This document shows positions 22,142-30,324 of a stretch of DNA of 64,000 bases, one piece after another. The stretch comes from Sphingomonas soli NBRC 100801 (GTDB taxonomy: Bacteria > Pseudomonadota > Alphaproteobacteria > Sphingomonadales > Sphingomonadaceae), in the NCBI RefSeq assembly GCF_001591025.1, contig NZ_BCTZ01000003.1, positions 248,001-312,000 on the forward strand, given 5' to 3'. The notes under the pieces were generated by a model. That model was not told the origin of the DNA, ran no database searches, and was given only the letters and a program-made list of their open reading frames with translations. The position numbers and the translations under genes were made by a program. Each line of letters starts with the position of its first letter. Position 1 is the stretch's first letter.

Positions 22142-23736
22142 CCGATGCTCGCCGCGACGGCCTCCGCCACCTTGATGCCATCGACCGCCGCAGAGAGGAT
22201 GCCGCCCGCATAGCCCGCACCTTCGCCAGCAGGGTAGAGGCCCTTGACGGTCAAGCTCTGGAAGTCCGCGCCGCGGGTGAAGCGGACGGGGGAGGAGGTG
22301 CGGGTCTCGACGCCGGTCATCACCACATCGGGATGATCGTAACCGGGGATCTGCTTGCCGAAGACCGGGATCGCCTCGCGCATCGCCGCCACCGCGAAAT
22401 CGGGGAGGCAGGCCGCGAGATCGGTGGGTGTGACGCCGGGGCGGTAGGAGGGGATGACGGAGCCGAGCGACTCCGACGGGCGACCGGCAAGGAAATCGCC
22501 GACGCGTTGGGCGGGCGCGCGGTAGTTCGAGCCGCCTGCGACGAAGGCGAGCGATTCCCAGTGGCGCTGGAAAGCGAGGCCCGCGAGCGGATCGCCGGGA
22601 TAGTCGCGCTCGGGATCGATGGCGACGACGAAGCCCGAATTGGCGTTGCGCTCGTTGCGCGAGTACTGGCTCATGCCGTTGGTGGCGACGCGGCCTTCCT
22701 CCGATGTTGCCGCGACTACCGTGCCGCCGGGGCACATGCAGAAGCTGTAGACCGTCCGCCCGTTCGAGCAGTGGTGCGAGATGTGATACTCGGCCGCGCC
22801 CAGGATCGGATTGCCCGCATCGGCACCAAAGCGCGCCTTGTCGATCCACGACTGCGGATGCTCGATCCGCACGCCGATCGAAAACGGCTTGGGCTCCACG
22901 AACACCCCCGCATCGCGGAGCATCGCGAAGGTGTCGCGGGCGCTGTGGCCGACCGCCAGCACGACATGATCGGCCTCGATATAGGAGCCGTCATGGATGT
23001 GCAGCCCGCGGATCGCTCCGCCCTGTATGTCCACCCCGGTCACCCGGTGCTGAAACCTATACTCGCCGCCCAGCCCCTCGATCTGCTCGCGGAGACTCAT
23101 CACCATGGTCACCAGCCGGAAGGTGCCGATATGCGGATGCGCCTCGATCAGGATCTCGGGCGGGGCGCCGGCCTTCACAAACTCGGTCAGCACCTTGCGA
23201 TCCAGATGCCGGGGGTCCTTGATCCGGCTATAGAGCTTGCCGTCCGAAAAGGTGCCCGCGCCGCCCTCTCCAAACTGGACGTTGCTCTCGGGGTTCAGCA
23301 CGCTGCGGCGCCAAAGCCCCCAGGTATCCTGCGTCCGTTCCCGCACCTGCTTGCCGCGATCCAGGATGATCGGCCGCAACCCCATCTGCGCCAGGATCAG
23401 CCCGGCGAGCAGCCCGCACGGGCCCGCCCCGATCACTACCGGCCGCTTTGCCCCCGCCGGAAGGGTGCGCGGCACGATCCTGTAATGCGTATTCGGCGTG
23501 CGCTGAACGTTGCGATCGCCCCGGAAGCGGCCGAGGACGGCATCCTCATTCTTCACATTGACGTCGATCGAATAGACCAGCCGGATATTCGCCTTGTCCC
23601 GCGCATCCGCCGCACGCCGCGCCACGACATGCTTGATCAGCTCACGCGGGGTGATCCGCAGCCGCTTGCAAAGCGCGGCGGGGATCGCCTCGTCAGGATG
23701 GTGGAGCGGGAGGCTGAGTTCGGTGACGCGGAGCAT
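22135..23736 (-). CDS. FAD-dependent dehydrogenase (COG2509 type)
   Basis: A 533-residue protein. An N-terminal domain of about 90 residues ([34 protein letters not shown]) precedes the FAD-binding motif [20 protein letters not shown]. Then come [59 protein letters not shown] and a C-terminal FAD segment [20 protein letters not shown]. This matches a widespread uncharacterised dehydrogenase family. The substrate is unknown. It overlaps rluE and is probably co-transcribed with it. Confidence 0.92.
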   Translation of the reverse strand: MLRVTELSLPLHHPDEAIPAALCKRLRITPRELIKHVVARRAADARDKANIRLVYSIDVNVKNEDAVLGRFRGDRNVQRTPNTHYRIVPRTLPAGAKRPVVIGAGPCGLLAGLILAQMGLRPIILDRGKQVRERTQDTWGLWRRSVLNPESNVQFGEGGAGTFSDGKLYSRIKDPRHLDRKVLTEFVKAGAPPEILIEAHPHIGTFRLVTMVMSLREQIEGLGGEYRFQHRVTGVDIQGGAIRGLHIHDGSYIEADHVVLAVGHSARDTFAMLRDAGVFVEPKPFSIGVRIEHPQSWIDKARFGADAGNPILGAAEYHISHHCSNGRTVYSFCMCPGGTVVAATSEEGRVATNGMSQYSRNERNANSGFVVAIDPERDYPGDPLAGLAFQRHWESLAFVAGGSNYRAPAQRVGDFLAGRPSESLGSVIPSYRPGVTPTDLAACLPDFAVAAMREAIPVFGKQIPGYDHPDVVMTGVETRTSSPVRFTRGADFQSLTVKGLYPAGEGAGYAGGILSAAVDGIKVAEAVAASIGC

Positions 23737-23745
23737 CGCCGCGCT

Positions 23746-24066
23746 TTAGCGGCGCGGCGAGGCCACGCCAACCGGCGCGGAAGGTGACACTAAAGTGACA
23801 CCAAGAACGGACTTCGCGGTGCCCGACAAGGCCCGCGCGCGGCGCGAATTTTTCCAATGTTTGTAGTGACCGTGGGGGCGTTGTGAGGCCGTGGCGCGCG
23901 GATGGGCTGAGCGCGGCGACATGCCGACCGACCGCGCCGCATGGCTGACCACCCCGGTGCGCGCGAGCGCGGCGATGAAGGCGACTTGACGGTCTGCGGT
24001 CCAGCCGGTGGCGTATTTCCGGCGGGGGATGTGGGGGGTGAAGCGGAGGAGGAGGTCTTTGGCCAT
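23746..24066 (-). pseudogene. Truncated HTH-type sphingomonad protein, probable remnant
   Basis: From the ATG at 24066 the frame reads MAKDLLLRFTPHIP, then a convincing HTH region (GWTADRQVAFIAALARTGVV, SHAARSVGMSPRSA). Longer sphingomonad proteins start this way and continue for a further 100 or more residues. Here the sequence after about residue 55 loses that character and runs into the 23783-23809 repeat, ending at 23746. I read it as a gene broken at the edge of the accessory island; a short functional protein is less likely. Confidence 0.5.
23783..23809. repeat. Copy of the 19166-19193 element, inverted
   Basis: GGTGACACTAAAGTGACACC followed by AAGAACG matches the reverse complement of 19167-19193 at 25 of 27 positions. 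It contains GTGACAC twice and is nearly palindromic, so it may be a protein-binding site or a mobile repeat. Confidence 0.6.
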
Positions 24067-24162
24067 GTTTGTGTGGCTCCGTGTGGTGGAACGGAGGGGG
24101 AACATGGCATAAGGTGGGGTGTGTAGGAAAGAATGAACAAGGTCCCAAACTTCGGATCTTAG

Positions 24163-24762
24163 TTAATCCCACGCAGCCGGACGACCAATTCGGCCTCTGG
24201 CATTCTGGCCGGAGAACCAGTCGTCAAAGGCTACAACGAGAGGATCTGCAAATCTGGAACGATGCCCGCGTCCATTTGGATAAATGTCATCCCCGTCAAA
24301 GTTTCTGAAGCGAGCAGGTATCGTTGGAGCCTCCGACCCCCAGTAAATAAAATCTGTCCCCCAAATGACGTTATCTGAACCAGTATCTCGCTCAAGGTTG
24401 TCAAGATTTAACACGCCATTCTCAAAACTATGATGCGAATCAGCCTGCAGCCAACAACTGTTTTCCCGACGATAGATATTGTCCCCATAGGACCTGGCCC
24501 TACTTCCATACATTGACGGTTTTTTCTTCTGAAATAGGGGGTGATCCCAATACTCTTGAAAAGAGATCTTACCCTCAACTTTCATCGCAAATATCATGCG
24601 ACCAGCTAGCTTGTTGGATGCACTTCCGCACCCCAGAACGATATCGCCAACTTTTGCCGACGCGCGAATTTGGGGTTTACATGTCGCCAACGTGCAAACG
24701 CCGTGAAAAGGGTTCGGTGCAAACCCAAAATCGCGGGCCATTTTATAGGAGTGCAGCCTCAC
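24163..24762 (-). CDS. Nmad2-like (nucleotide modification associated) protein
   Basis: A 199-residue protein. The N-terminus with KMARDFGFAPNPFHGVCTLA and TCKPQIRASAKVGDIVLGCG closely resembles the Nmad2 domain, which was named from gene neighbourhoods for DNA base hypermodification and other nucleotide conflict systems. The biochemical activity of the domain is not established. Later conserved-looking segments are FQEYWDHPLFQKKKP, YGDNIYRR and RSRFADPLVVAFDDWF. The start is a GTG immediately after the stop of the preceding gene; it gives the family N-terminus, whereas the ATG at 24741 would remove it. Last gene of the island operon. Confidence 0.8.
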   Translation of the reverse strand: MRLHSYKMARDFGFAPNPFHGVCTLATCKPQIRASAKVGDIVLGCGSASNKLAGRMIFAMKVEGKISFQEYWDHPLFQKKKPSMYGSRARSYGDNIYRRENSCWLQADSHHSFENGVLNLDNLERDTGSDNVIWGTDFIYWGSEAPTIPARFRNFDGDDIYPNGRGHRSRFADPLVVAFDDWFSGQNARGRIGRPAAWD

Positions 24763-25227
24763 CTACTGACACTTCACGCGGTTGGTTTTTCGTGGTTCGT
24801 CCGGCTTCGCGGAAGGCGACTCCCAAACATCTTCGCCCTCAACAGCAGGAATGAGACGATCGCTATCGATTTTAACAACAGCATCTGCCAGGTCATCAAC
24901 CCCTTCTGGAATCTGCTTCGGGTCACCGCAAAGAACGGCAATAGTTCGCTTGCCTTCGGAATTGGCGACACCAATTCCTGCGCACAGGTCACCCGACGCG
25001 CCCGGCTCCTCGGGTATAAGGAAGACACAGATATCCGAGTTCTCAATACACTGTAGCAACTCTGGCGGCAGATCGCGCTCTCCAGACTGAGCCGCAACCG
25101 CATCGTCAGGTTGAGCTTCGATCACGCAAATGGCATAACCTTCGCCCTCAAGCCTACTGCGTACAGAATCCACCGAAGTAGCGGTGGCTGCTATGTAAAC
25201 TAAACACGCTCTCTTTTCATCTGACAT
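24763..25227 (-). CDS. Rossmannoid protein resembling nucleoside deoxyribosyltransferase / TIR-like domains
   Basis: A 154-residue protein. Predicted layout: strand ACLVYIAATATS, helix VRSRLEGEGYAI, strand, then LLQCIENSDICVFLIPEEPG and GDLCAGIGVANSEGKRTIAV. The SD-x-x-V-F-L-I strand followed by an acidic, small-residue helix (GIGVANSEGK) recalls the nucleoside 2-deoxyribosyltransferase and TIR-like superfamily, which cleaves or exchanges glycosidic bonds of nucleosides or NAD. The catalytic Glu cannot be assigned confidently. The C-terminal 40 residues look disordered. It sits between the UDG-fold and Nmad2-like genes. Confidence 0.7.
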   Translation of the reverse strand: MSDEKRACLVYIAATATSVDSVRSRLEGEGYAICVIEAQPDDAVAAQSGERDLPPELLQCIENSDICVFLIPEEPGASGDLCAGIGVANSEGKRTIAVLCGDPKQIPEGVDDLADAVVKIDSDRLIPAVEGEDVWESPSAKPDEPRKTNRVKCQ

Positions 25228-25284
25228 GGCGCACTCCTCGAGGCGCCAAATCTACGGTACAAAACGAGAATGTCGAGTATCAAT

Positions 25285-25950
25285 CTATAAAGACAATTCG
25301 TGTTGCGCTCGGGGTTGAGGCTTTAACCCGTAAATCCGGTTCAGGCCGGATATAAAATCCGCTTTTCCTCCGTAGCTCGGATGTCTGACCCGTACGGTGT
25401 TTATGCCCATATCAAGCATCGCGGCTTCCGCATCATTGCCAATAGCGACAACAGTCTTGGGCTTAAGCAATCCAATCAATTCAATAAGGAGCGGCTTGCA
25501 GGCTTGTCGCTCCGCGCGCGTGTGGCATCTGTTCGTAAAAGGATTTCCGGCATCGTGAGGATGAAGTGGAAAGGCATTCCATAAAAAAACCGGCTGCCTA
25601 ATTCTCTGCAGCATCTCCCAGGTCACCGTTGCGGTACGCTCGCCAATCGCGACACCCTTAGTAGCTTTGCGAAGATTCAGTTCGCCAAAATACGACGAGT
25701 AGGTTGCGAGTCTCAATTCGTCAGTGAGGGCAATCCCAGTTCGACGCCCCCCCAGATAGCCCAGATCACGTCCTACCCACATTGTCTCCACGCCAGTCTT
25801 AAGACTCGCCTCGATTAACTGACGAAGGTTTTCCGCCCTAATGGATGGTCCTTCCGCCCGATCATGCACATTGCAAATGTCACGATAAGGATTGAAAACA
25901 TTAGGCAGGCGCACGCTAGAAAGCTTATCCACGAAATCCGCCGGTGTCAT
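25285..25950 (-). CDS. Uracil-DNA glycosylase-fold family protein
   Basis: A 221-residue protein. VGRDLGYLGGRRTGIALTDE (about 59-78) corresponds to the G-E-A-P-G-Y-x-G-C-R-x-T-G-I motif of UDG-superfamily proteins. WNAFPLHPHDAGNPFTNR provides the aromatic/Asn pocket, LKPKTVVAIGNDAEAAMLDM the Rossmann core, and RHPSYGGKADFISGL the final H-P-S loop. The superfamily removes modified bases from DNA. The Glu of GEAP is Arg-Asp here (GRDL), so catalysis or base choice may differ. The ATG overlaps the stop of the MazG-like gene. Confidence 0.8.
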   Translation of the reverse strand: MTPADFVDKLSSVRLPNVFNPYRDICNVHDRAEGPSIRAENLRQLIEASLKTGVETMWVGRDLGYLGGRRTGIALTDELRLATYSSYFGELNLRKATKGVAIGERTATVTWEMLQRIRQPVFLWNAFPLHPHDAGNPFTNRCHTRAERQACKPLLIELIGLLKPKTVVAIGNDAEAAMLDMGINTVRVRHPSYGGKADFISGLNRIYGLKPQPRAQHELSL

Positions 25951-27116
25951 TGCTTGAGGGGCCCAACAGTAATTTCTCTACCGTTCACCGCTATCGTTCC
26001 TTTTCTATGCTCTTTCAGGTAGCGAAATGCTGTATACCCCTGAAGAATAGCTTCTTCCCATACCCAATAAGGGGTAGAGTGTACCTCGTATCCCTCCACG
26101 AAAGTCCGGATAGTTTTAAGAAGGTCGAAACTTAATTTTCCGCGTTCTACACCGGAGAAAAAATCACTTTTCTTGGCTTCGTTAAAAACGATAGCTGAAA
26201 TACCTTCTTCAATCAGAATTGCGCGTGCGCCGTCTTGCGATTCGTCGACTAACTTATTGCTTTTACGTTTTGTTTTGAAAAGTGCCCGAGTTACGGGTGA
26301 CCATCCCAGTACGGCCGCATAGGCATAGTGAAATACGTCGTGAAATCTATAATGGTCAGGATCTCCTATATTATCAGTTAGTCGGTCGCCGATATGGATG
26401 CCGTTGCAACTTTGGTATACAAAGTAATTATCATTAGATAATTTTTCTTCGATAATATTAACCAATATAGATTGCGGAAGTCTTTCGTAATTTGGGAAGT
26501 CATTGTCAAATAGTGGTGGAAGCGATCTCTTGGAAGGCCAGCGCCCATCAATTTTCAGCAAATTTTCACCAGCTGCCTGTTCAAGGGAAACACCGGCGCG
26601 ATTGCAAACATTGATTAACTCAGATAGTAAGCGCTCAAAGGCGCTCAACAGCAGCGATTGATTTTTGCGTTTGCTTTTCAGGAATTTTCGATGCGCAGCG
26701 ACTAAGGCACCGGATGCCTCCGCAAAATCTATAAGGCGCCATTCCAGATACAAAGTTGGATTGTCAGAGCCCGATTTTATCTCGGGTTGAAGATCAGAAA
26801 AGGTAATGTTCTGGGAGGAGAATGAGGCGGGGCCTTTCCGTTTTGCAAGTACAAGTGCTGCAATGTCGCTCAACGTAATATCGTTGCGGTTTGCGACGGC
26901 AGAGATGTACCATAAAACATCGCCAACTTCCTCGGAAACTCTAGCTTTGTAAAGTTCCGGCCTTGTGCGATCTCGCTCACGTTTCTTTACTTCAGCTAGA
27001 ACGCTACCCGACTCGCCGAAAAGGCCCAGAAGCAGGAAAGAGGCTGAGTCGTGACCACGAGATACGTCCGTCCTCGTCGCCGCTCTTTGATAAGCGTTGA
27101 GGGAATGATTCGTCAT
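25947..27116 (-). CDS. MazG-like NTP pyrophosphohydrolase with large C-terminal domain
   Basis: A 389-residue protein, first gene of the island operon. The N-terminal MazG-like region has LLGLFGESGSVLAEVKKRER and VSEEVGDVLWYISAVANRND, giving the metal-binding E-x-x-x-E and E-E-x-x-D pattern. A helix resembling the end of the MazG fold (VCNRAGVSLEQAAGENLLKI) appears near residue 170, so an insertion of about 80 residues splits the fold. Residues about 190-389 form a separate domain with FHDVFHYAYAAVLGWSP and RAILIEEGISAIVFNEAKKS; it may correspond to the C-terminal extension seen in conflict-associated MazG proteins. MazG enzymes hydrolyse (d)NTPs to monophosphates. Confidence 0.82.
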   Translation of the reverse strand: MTNHSLNAYQRAATRTDVSRGHDSASFLLLGLFGESGSVLAEVKKRERDRTRPELYKARVSEEVGDVLWYISAVANRNDITLSDIAALVLAKRKGPASFSSQNITFSDLQPEIKSGSDNPTLYLEWRLIDFAEASGALVAAHRKFLKSKRKNQSLLLSAFERLLSELINVCNRAGVSLEQAAGENLLKIDGRWPSKRSLPPLFDNDFPNYERLPQSILVNIIEEKLSNDNYFVYQSCNGIHIGDRLTDNIGDPDHYRFHDVFHYAYAAVLGWSPVTRALFKTKRKSNKLVDESQDGARAILIEEGISAIVFNEAKKSDFFSGVERGKLSFDLLKTIRTFVEGYEVHSTPYWVWEEAILQGYTAFRYLKEHRKGTIAVNGREITVGPLKQ

Positions 27117-27276
27117 TCTTATTGAGTATTGAATTTGTCCATGCTGAGCAATGGTCGGCGATCAGCATAGCCGTGACGCATAAAAGGGCACGGGCAAAGC
27201 CCGCGCTGACGTCGGACGGGTTCGGCGGCGGTCGCCGCCGCCCCGCCGGCCGGGCTGGCGGCGAGTCCTGAACCAG
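27117..27276. other. Island/chromosome boundary with GC-rich hairpin
   Basis: The A+T-rich part ends near 27160. It is followed by GGGCACGGGCAAAGCCCGCGC and GGCGGCGGTCGCCGCCGCC, a strong hairpin that could terminate transcription of the DAHP synthase gene. It holds the unmapped promoter of the island operon. Confidence 0.45.
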
Positions 27277-28872
27277 CTACGCTGCTTCAGGCCGCCTGGC
27301 CTTCATCTCCTCATTCACCATTTCCGCCAACAAAAACGCCAGCTCCAGCGATTGCCCCGCGTTCAGGCGCGGGTCGCAGTGGGTGTGGTAGCGGTCGGCC
27401 AGGTCGTGTTCGCCGATGTCGATCGCGCCGCCGGTGCATTCGGTGACGTTCTGGCCGGTCATTTCGGCGTGGATGCCGCCGGCATAGGTGCCCTCGGCGC
27501 GGTGGACGGCGAAGAAGCCGCGGACTTCGGCCAGGATGCGGTCGAAGGGGCGGGTCTTGTAGCCGTTGGCGGCCTTTACGACGTTGCCGTGCATCGGATC
27601 GCAGCTCCACACTACCGGATGCCCTTCGCGCTTTACGGCGCGGACGAGCTTCGGGAGGCCGGCTTCGATCTTTTCATGGCCATAGCGGGTGATGAGCGTG
27701 ATGCGGCCCGCGGTGCGCGCGGGGTTTAGCGTGTCGAGCAGGCGGAGCAGCTCGTCGGGCTCAAGCGTGGGGCCGCATTTCAGGCCGATAGGATTGCCGA
27801 TGCCGCGCAGGAACTCGACATGCGCCGATCCTTCGAAACGCGTGCGATCGCCGATCCAGAGCATGTGCGCGCTGGTATCGTACCAATCGCCGGTCAAGCT
27901 GTCCTGCCGGGTCATCGCCTGCTCATAGGGCAGCAGCAGCGCTTCATGGCTGGTGTAGAATTGCGTGGCCTTGAGCTGGGGCACGCTATCCGCGTCGATG
28001 CCGCAAGCCTGCATGAAATCAAGCGCTTCGCCGATGCGGCTGGCAACGTCTGCGAACTTGTCCGCCCAGGGGCTGCGGCCCATGAAATCGAGGGTCCATT
28101 TGTGGACCTGGTGCAGGTTCGCATAGCCGCCGCCGGCAAAGGCGCGGAGGAGGTTCAGGGTGGCGGCGGACTGGCTGTAGCCCTGAAGCATGCGCTGCGG
28201 ATCGGGGATGCGCGCTTCGGGGGTGAAGGCGATGTCGTTGACATTGTCGCCGCGATAGGAGGGCAGGGTGACCCCGTCGATCGTCTCGGTATCGGCCGAG
28301 CGCGGCTTGGCGAACTGGCCCGCCATGCGGCCGACCTTCACGGTGGGCAGCTTCGACGCGAAGGTGAGCACCACGGCCATCTGGAGGAGTACGCGGAAGG
28401 TGTCGCGGATATTGTTGGGGTGGAACTCGGCGAAACTCTCCGCGCAGTCGCCGCCCTGCAGCAGGAAGGCTTCGCCGCGCGCGACCTTGCCCAGCTCGGC
28501 GGTGAGCTCGCGTGCCTCTCCGGCGAAGACGAGCGGGGGATAGGAGGTGAGCTGGGTGGTGGCGGCACCCAGGGCCGCGGCATCGGGATAGGTGGGGAGC
28601 TGGCGCGCCTCGAACGCGGGCAGGGCCCAGCTGTCCGGCGTCCATTTGGCCGAGCTGGTGGCGGAAGAGGGGGCGGAAACATACCAGTCGGCATGGTGCG
28701 CGATGCCGTTTGCGGCGATCTGGTTGACCACCTGCGCATTGGCGCGCTTGCCGTCTTCCTCCCAGCCCTGAACGGTGGAGCCGGGGGTGTCGTACCACGC
28801 GCCAAAGGCCGCGCGGGAAAGGGCGCGCTCTTCGCGGAAACGGCGGATCTTGATGCCTGCTAGTGTCGTCAT
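27277..28872 (-). CDS. Class II DAHP synthase with fused N-terminal XRE-type HTH domain
   Basis: A 531-residue protein. Residues 1-68 are an XRE-like helix-turn-helix ([40 protein letters not shown]). A short linker ([10 protein letters not shown]) leads to a full plant-type class II 3-deoxy-D-arabino-heptulosonate 7-phosphate synthase: [39 protein letters not shown] (metal-binding Cys), [54 protein letters not shown] and [20 protein letters not shown]. The enzyme condenses PEP and erythrose-4-phosphate in the first shikimate step. No ATG or GTG separates the HTH from the enzyme, so it appears to be a genuine fusion that could also bind DNA. Confidence 0.9.
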   Translation of the reverse strand: MTTLAGIKIRRFREERALSRAAFGAWYDTPGSTVQGWEEDGKRANAQVVNQIAANGIAHHADWYVSAPSSATSSAKWTPDSWALPAFEARQLPTYPDAAALGAATTQLTSYPPLVFAGEARELTAELGKVARGEAFLLQGGDCAESFAEFHPNNIRDTFRVLLQMAVVLTFASKLPTVKVGRMAGQFAKPRSADTETIDGVTLPSYRGDNVNDIAFTPEARIPDPQRMLQGYSQSAATLNLLRAFAGGGYANLHQVHKWTLDFMGRSPWADKFADVASRIGEALDFMQACGIDADSVPQLKATQFYTSHEALLLPYEQAMTRQDSLTGDWYDTSAHMLWIGDRTRFEGSAHVEFLRGIGNPIGLKCGPTLEPDELLRLLDTLNPARTAGRITLITRYGHEKIEAGLPKLVRAVKREGHPVVWSCDPMHGNVVKAANGYKTRPFDRILAEVRGFFAVHRAEGTYAGGIHAEMTGQNVTECTGGAIDIGEHDLADRYHTHCDPRLNAGQSLELAFLLAEMVNEEMKARRPEAA

Positions 28873-28876
28873 GGGG

Positions 28877-28931
28877 CGGGGATTACTCTTATGGGGTAAA
28901 GATTTGCAAGTGGTTTTTGCGGGATTATCCC
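28877..28931. promoter_or_regulatory. Two related GGGATTA motifs upstream of the HTH-DAHP synthase gene
   Basis: GCGGGGATTACT (about 28876-28887) and GCGGGATTATCCC (28919-28931) share GGGATTA. The second is an 11-bp near-perfect palindrome GGGATTATCCC. They lie 5 and 47 bp upstream of the HTH-fusion start. I infer candidate operator sites; there is no direct evidence. The rest of the 250-bp gap to 29122 shows nothing I recognise. Confidence 0.4.
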
Positions 28932-29122
28932 GATTTGGGTTAGCGATTGACAGTGCGGGGCGGGGCGGCCATCTTGGCGGCGTGTCCACCACCGCGTCCT
29001 TCCTGCGTTTTCGCGCACATTCCGGCCAGCTCGCCGCACGCGACTAGCCCGGGCTCCTGACGGCAAGGCCGCGGAGTTCCGGGGTCTCTCCTGCACATCG
29101 TGTACTCAGAGAAAGCAAAACC

Positions 29123-29539
29123 GTGGAAAGCACCAAAGTCGTGCGGGACGAACAGCGTCCTGCGATCCATCTTGTCGATAGCGAATGCGACGCGCTCTAT
29201 GCGCTGGCGCTGGCGATCCAGTCGAAACGGCCCGAGCGCGCAGAGATGCTGCTCGCCGAGCTGGACCGGGCCGAGGTCGTTCCGGCGGGCAAGCTGCCGA
29301 AGGGCGTGGTGACGATGAACAGCCATGTCGAATTCTTCGACGAGGCGACGGCCAAGCCGCGCACGGTGCAGCTCGTCTATCCGCAGCACGCCGATATCGA
29401 TGCTGGGCGGCTCTCGATCCTGAGCCCGGTGGGCATCGGGCTGATCGGCATGTCCGAAGGCAGCGCGATATTGTGGCCCGATCGCGACGGGCACCAGCGG
29501 CTGCTGCGCATCGTCAGCGTCAAGGCGGCCGAGGGCTGA
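29123..29539 (+). CDS. rnk: Regulator of nucleoside diphosphate kinase (Rnk-like, GreA/GreB-fold)
   Basis: A 138-residue protein from a GTG. The N-terminal part is a short helical region (CDALYALALAIQSKRPERAE). The C-terminal FKBP-like domain of GreA/GreB relatives shows VVTMNSHVEFFDEATAKPRT, VYPQHADIDAGRLSILSPVG and GMSEGSAILWP. Rnk binds RNA polymerase and was named for effects on nucleoside diphosphate kinase. It lacks the long GreA coiled coil. Confidence 0.88.
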   Translation: MESTKVVRDEQRPAIHLVDSECDALYALALAIQSKRPERAEMLLAELDRAEVVPAGKLPKGVVTMNSHVEFFDEATAKPRTVQLVYPQHADIDAGRLSILSPVGIGLIGMSEGSAILWPDRDGHQRLLRIVSVKAAEG

Positions 29540-29542
29540 CGG

Positions 29543-29782
29543 GTGAGCATGGAGGAGATTGGCCGTTACCGCTGCACCGGTGACGACGGCACGCCGCTGA
29601 CGGTGGTGGAGTATCGCTATATCTTCACGACCGAAAGCGAGGCGGGCGTGCGCCGGCAGCCGGGTTCGCGCTGGCTCTCGCTGCTAGATGGCGAGCCGGT
29701 GCGCTATATCGACGCCGAAACGTTTGAGGTGACGGGCAGCGGGGAGCTGCTGCGGCGCGAGCTTGCAACGCCACGCAACTAG
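29543..29782 (+). CDS. Small hypothetical protein
   Basis: A 79-residue protein three bases after rnk, from a GTG at 29543 or an ATG at 29549. The sequence (GRYRCTGDDGTPLTVVEYRY, DGEPVRYIDAETFEV) looks like a small beta-rich fold seen in proteobacterial hypothetical proteins. Its 3' end overlaps the convergent gene on the other strand by about 99 bases. Confidence 0.75.
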   Translation: MSMEEIGRYRCTGDDGTPLTVVEYRYIFTTESEAGVRRQPGSRWLSLLDGEPVRYIDAETFEVTGSGELLRRELATPRN

Positions 29783-30316
29783 GCCGGGATATTCGGCGAT
29801 GTCCTGAAGATTGCCGATGCGGAACTGCCAGGAACCCAGCTTCTTGCCCTGCGGCCCCGCGAGATGGAGCGTCAGCGTCTTCGTGTGGCGCATGGCGCGG
29901 GCCAGCGCCGTGCCGTCAGCCGGCACGAGCGTCCAGCGGTCTGACTGGGGGTGAACCCTGGTGAGGCTGAGCGCGACGGGGCTGCTTTCGCCGTCGAGCA
30001 ACAGAGAGGCGCTGAGCGCAGCGGCGATGCGCGGGGTAAGCATCACCTCGAGCTTCTGGATCGTGCCGAGCGGAAGATCGGGCTGGAAGCGGGCATGGAG
30101 CCAGGCATTGCCGTCCGTCGCCTTGTGCGCCCATTCGGCGAAGGCGCCGTTGCCGCCAAGATGCGCGGTGGTCATGTGAAGATCGGGAACGGCGTTGAAC
30201 CGGCAACTCTCCCGGCCATTCGCGTGCTGGCGCACGTCGATAATGCGGGTGTCGACGCGCTGGGCAATCGCGGGCCCGGCGATCAGACACAGTGCAGCGG
30301 CGGCAAGCAGGCGCAT
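29684..30316 (-). CDS. Secreted hypothetical protein
   Basis: A 210-residue protein with a clear signal peptide (MRLLAAAALCLIAGPAIAQ). The mature part (SCRFNAVPDLHMTTAHLGGN, LASFLLLDGESSP-like strands) is beta-rich and unrecognised. The last 33 codons overlap the convergent small gene, and that portion is of lower coding quality, so the natural stop may reflect drift after loss of an earlier one. Confidence 0.65.
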   Translation of the reverse strand: MRLLAAAALCLIAGPAIAQRVDTRIIDVRQHANGRESCRFNAVPDLHMTTAHLGGNGAFAEWAHKATDGNAWLHARFQPDLPLGTIQKLEVMLTPRIAAALSASLLLDGESSPVALSLTRVHPQSDRWTLVPADGTALARAMRHTKTLTLHLAGPQGKKLGSWQFRIGNLQDIAEYPGLVAWRCKLAPQQLPAARHLKRFGVDIAHRLAI

Positions 30317-30324
30317 AATTTCCC

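Larger units (their letters stand above)
24163..27116 (-). other. Accessory island: MazG-like, UDG-fold, NDT/TIR-like and Nmad2-like genes
   Basis: Four co-directional genes lie in DNA visibly richer in A+T than both flanks, especially 25950-27120 (runs such as ATTATCATTAGATAATTTTT). Gene junctions are tight: the first two overlap by 4 nt, the second and third are 57 nt apart, and the last two abut directly. All predicted activities concern nucleotides, nucleosides or DNA bases. The left side borders the truncated HTH gene and the right side a GC-rich hairpin region. No integrase, transposase or flanking direct repeat is visible. Confidence 0.7.

Noticed and set aside
24163..27116. Toxin-antitoxin or restriction-modification module in the island
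   Set aside because: No methyltransferase NPPY/DPPY motif, endonuclease motif or small antitoxin-like gene is visible in the four proteins.
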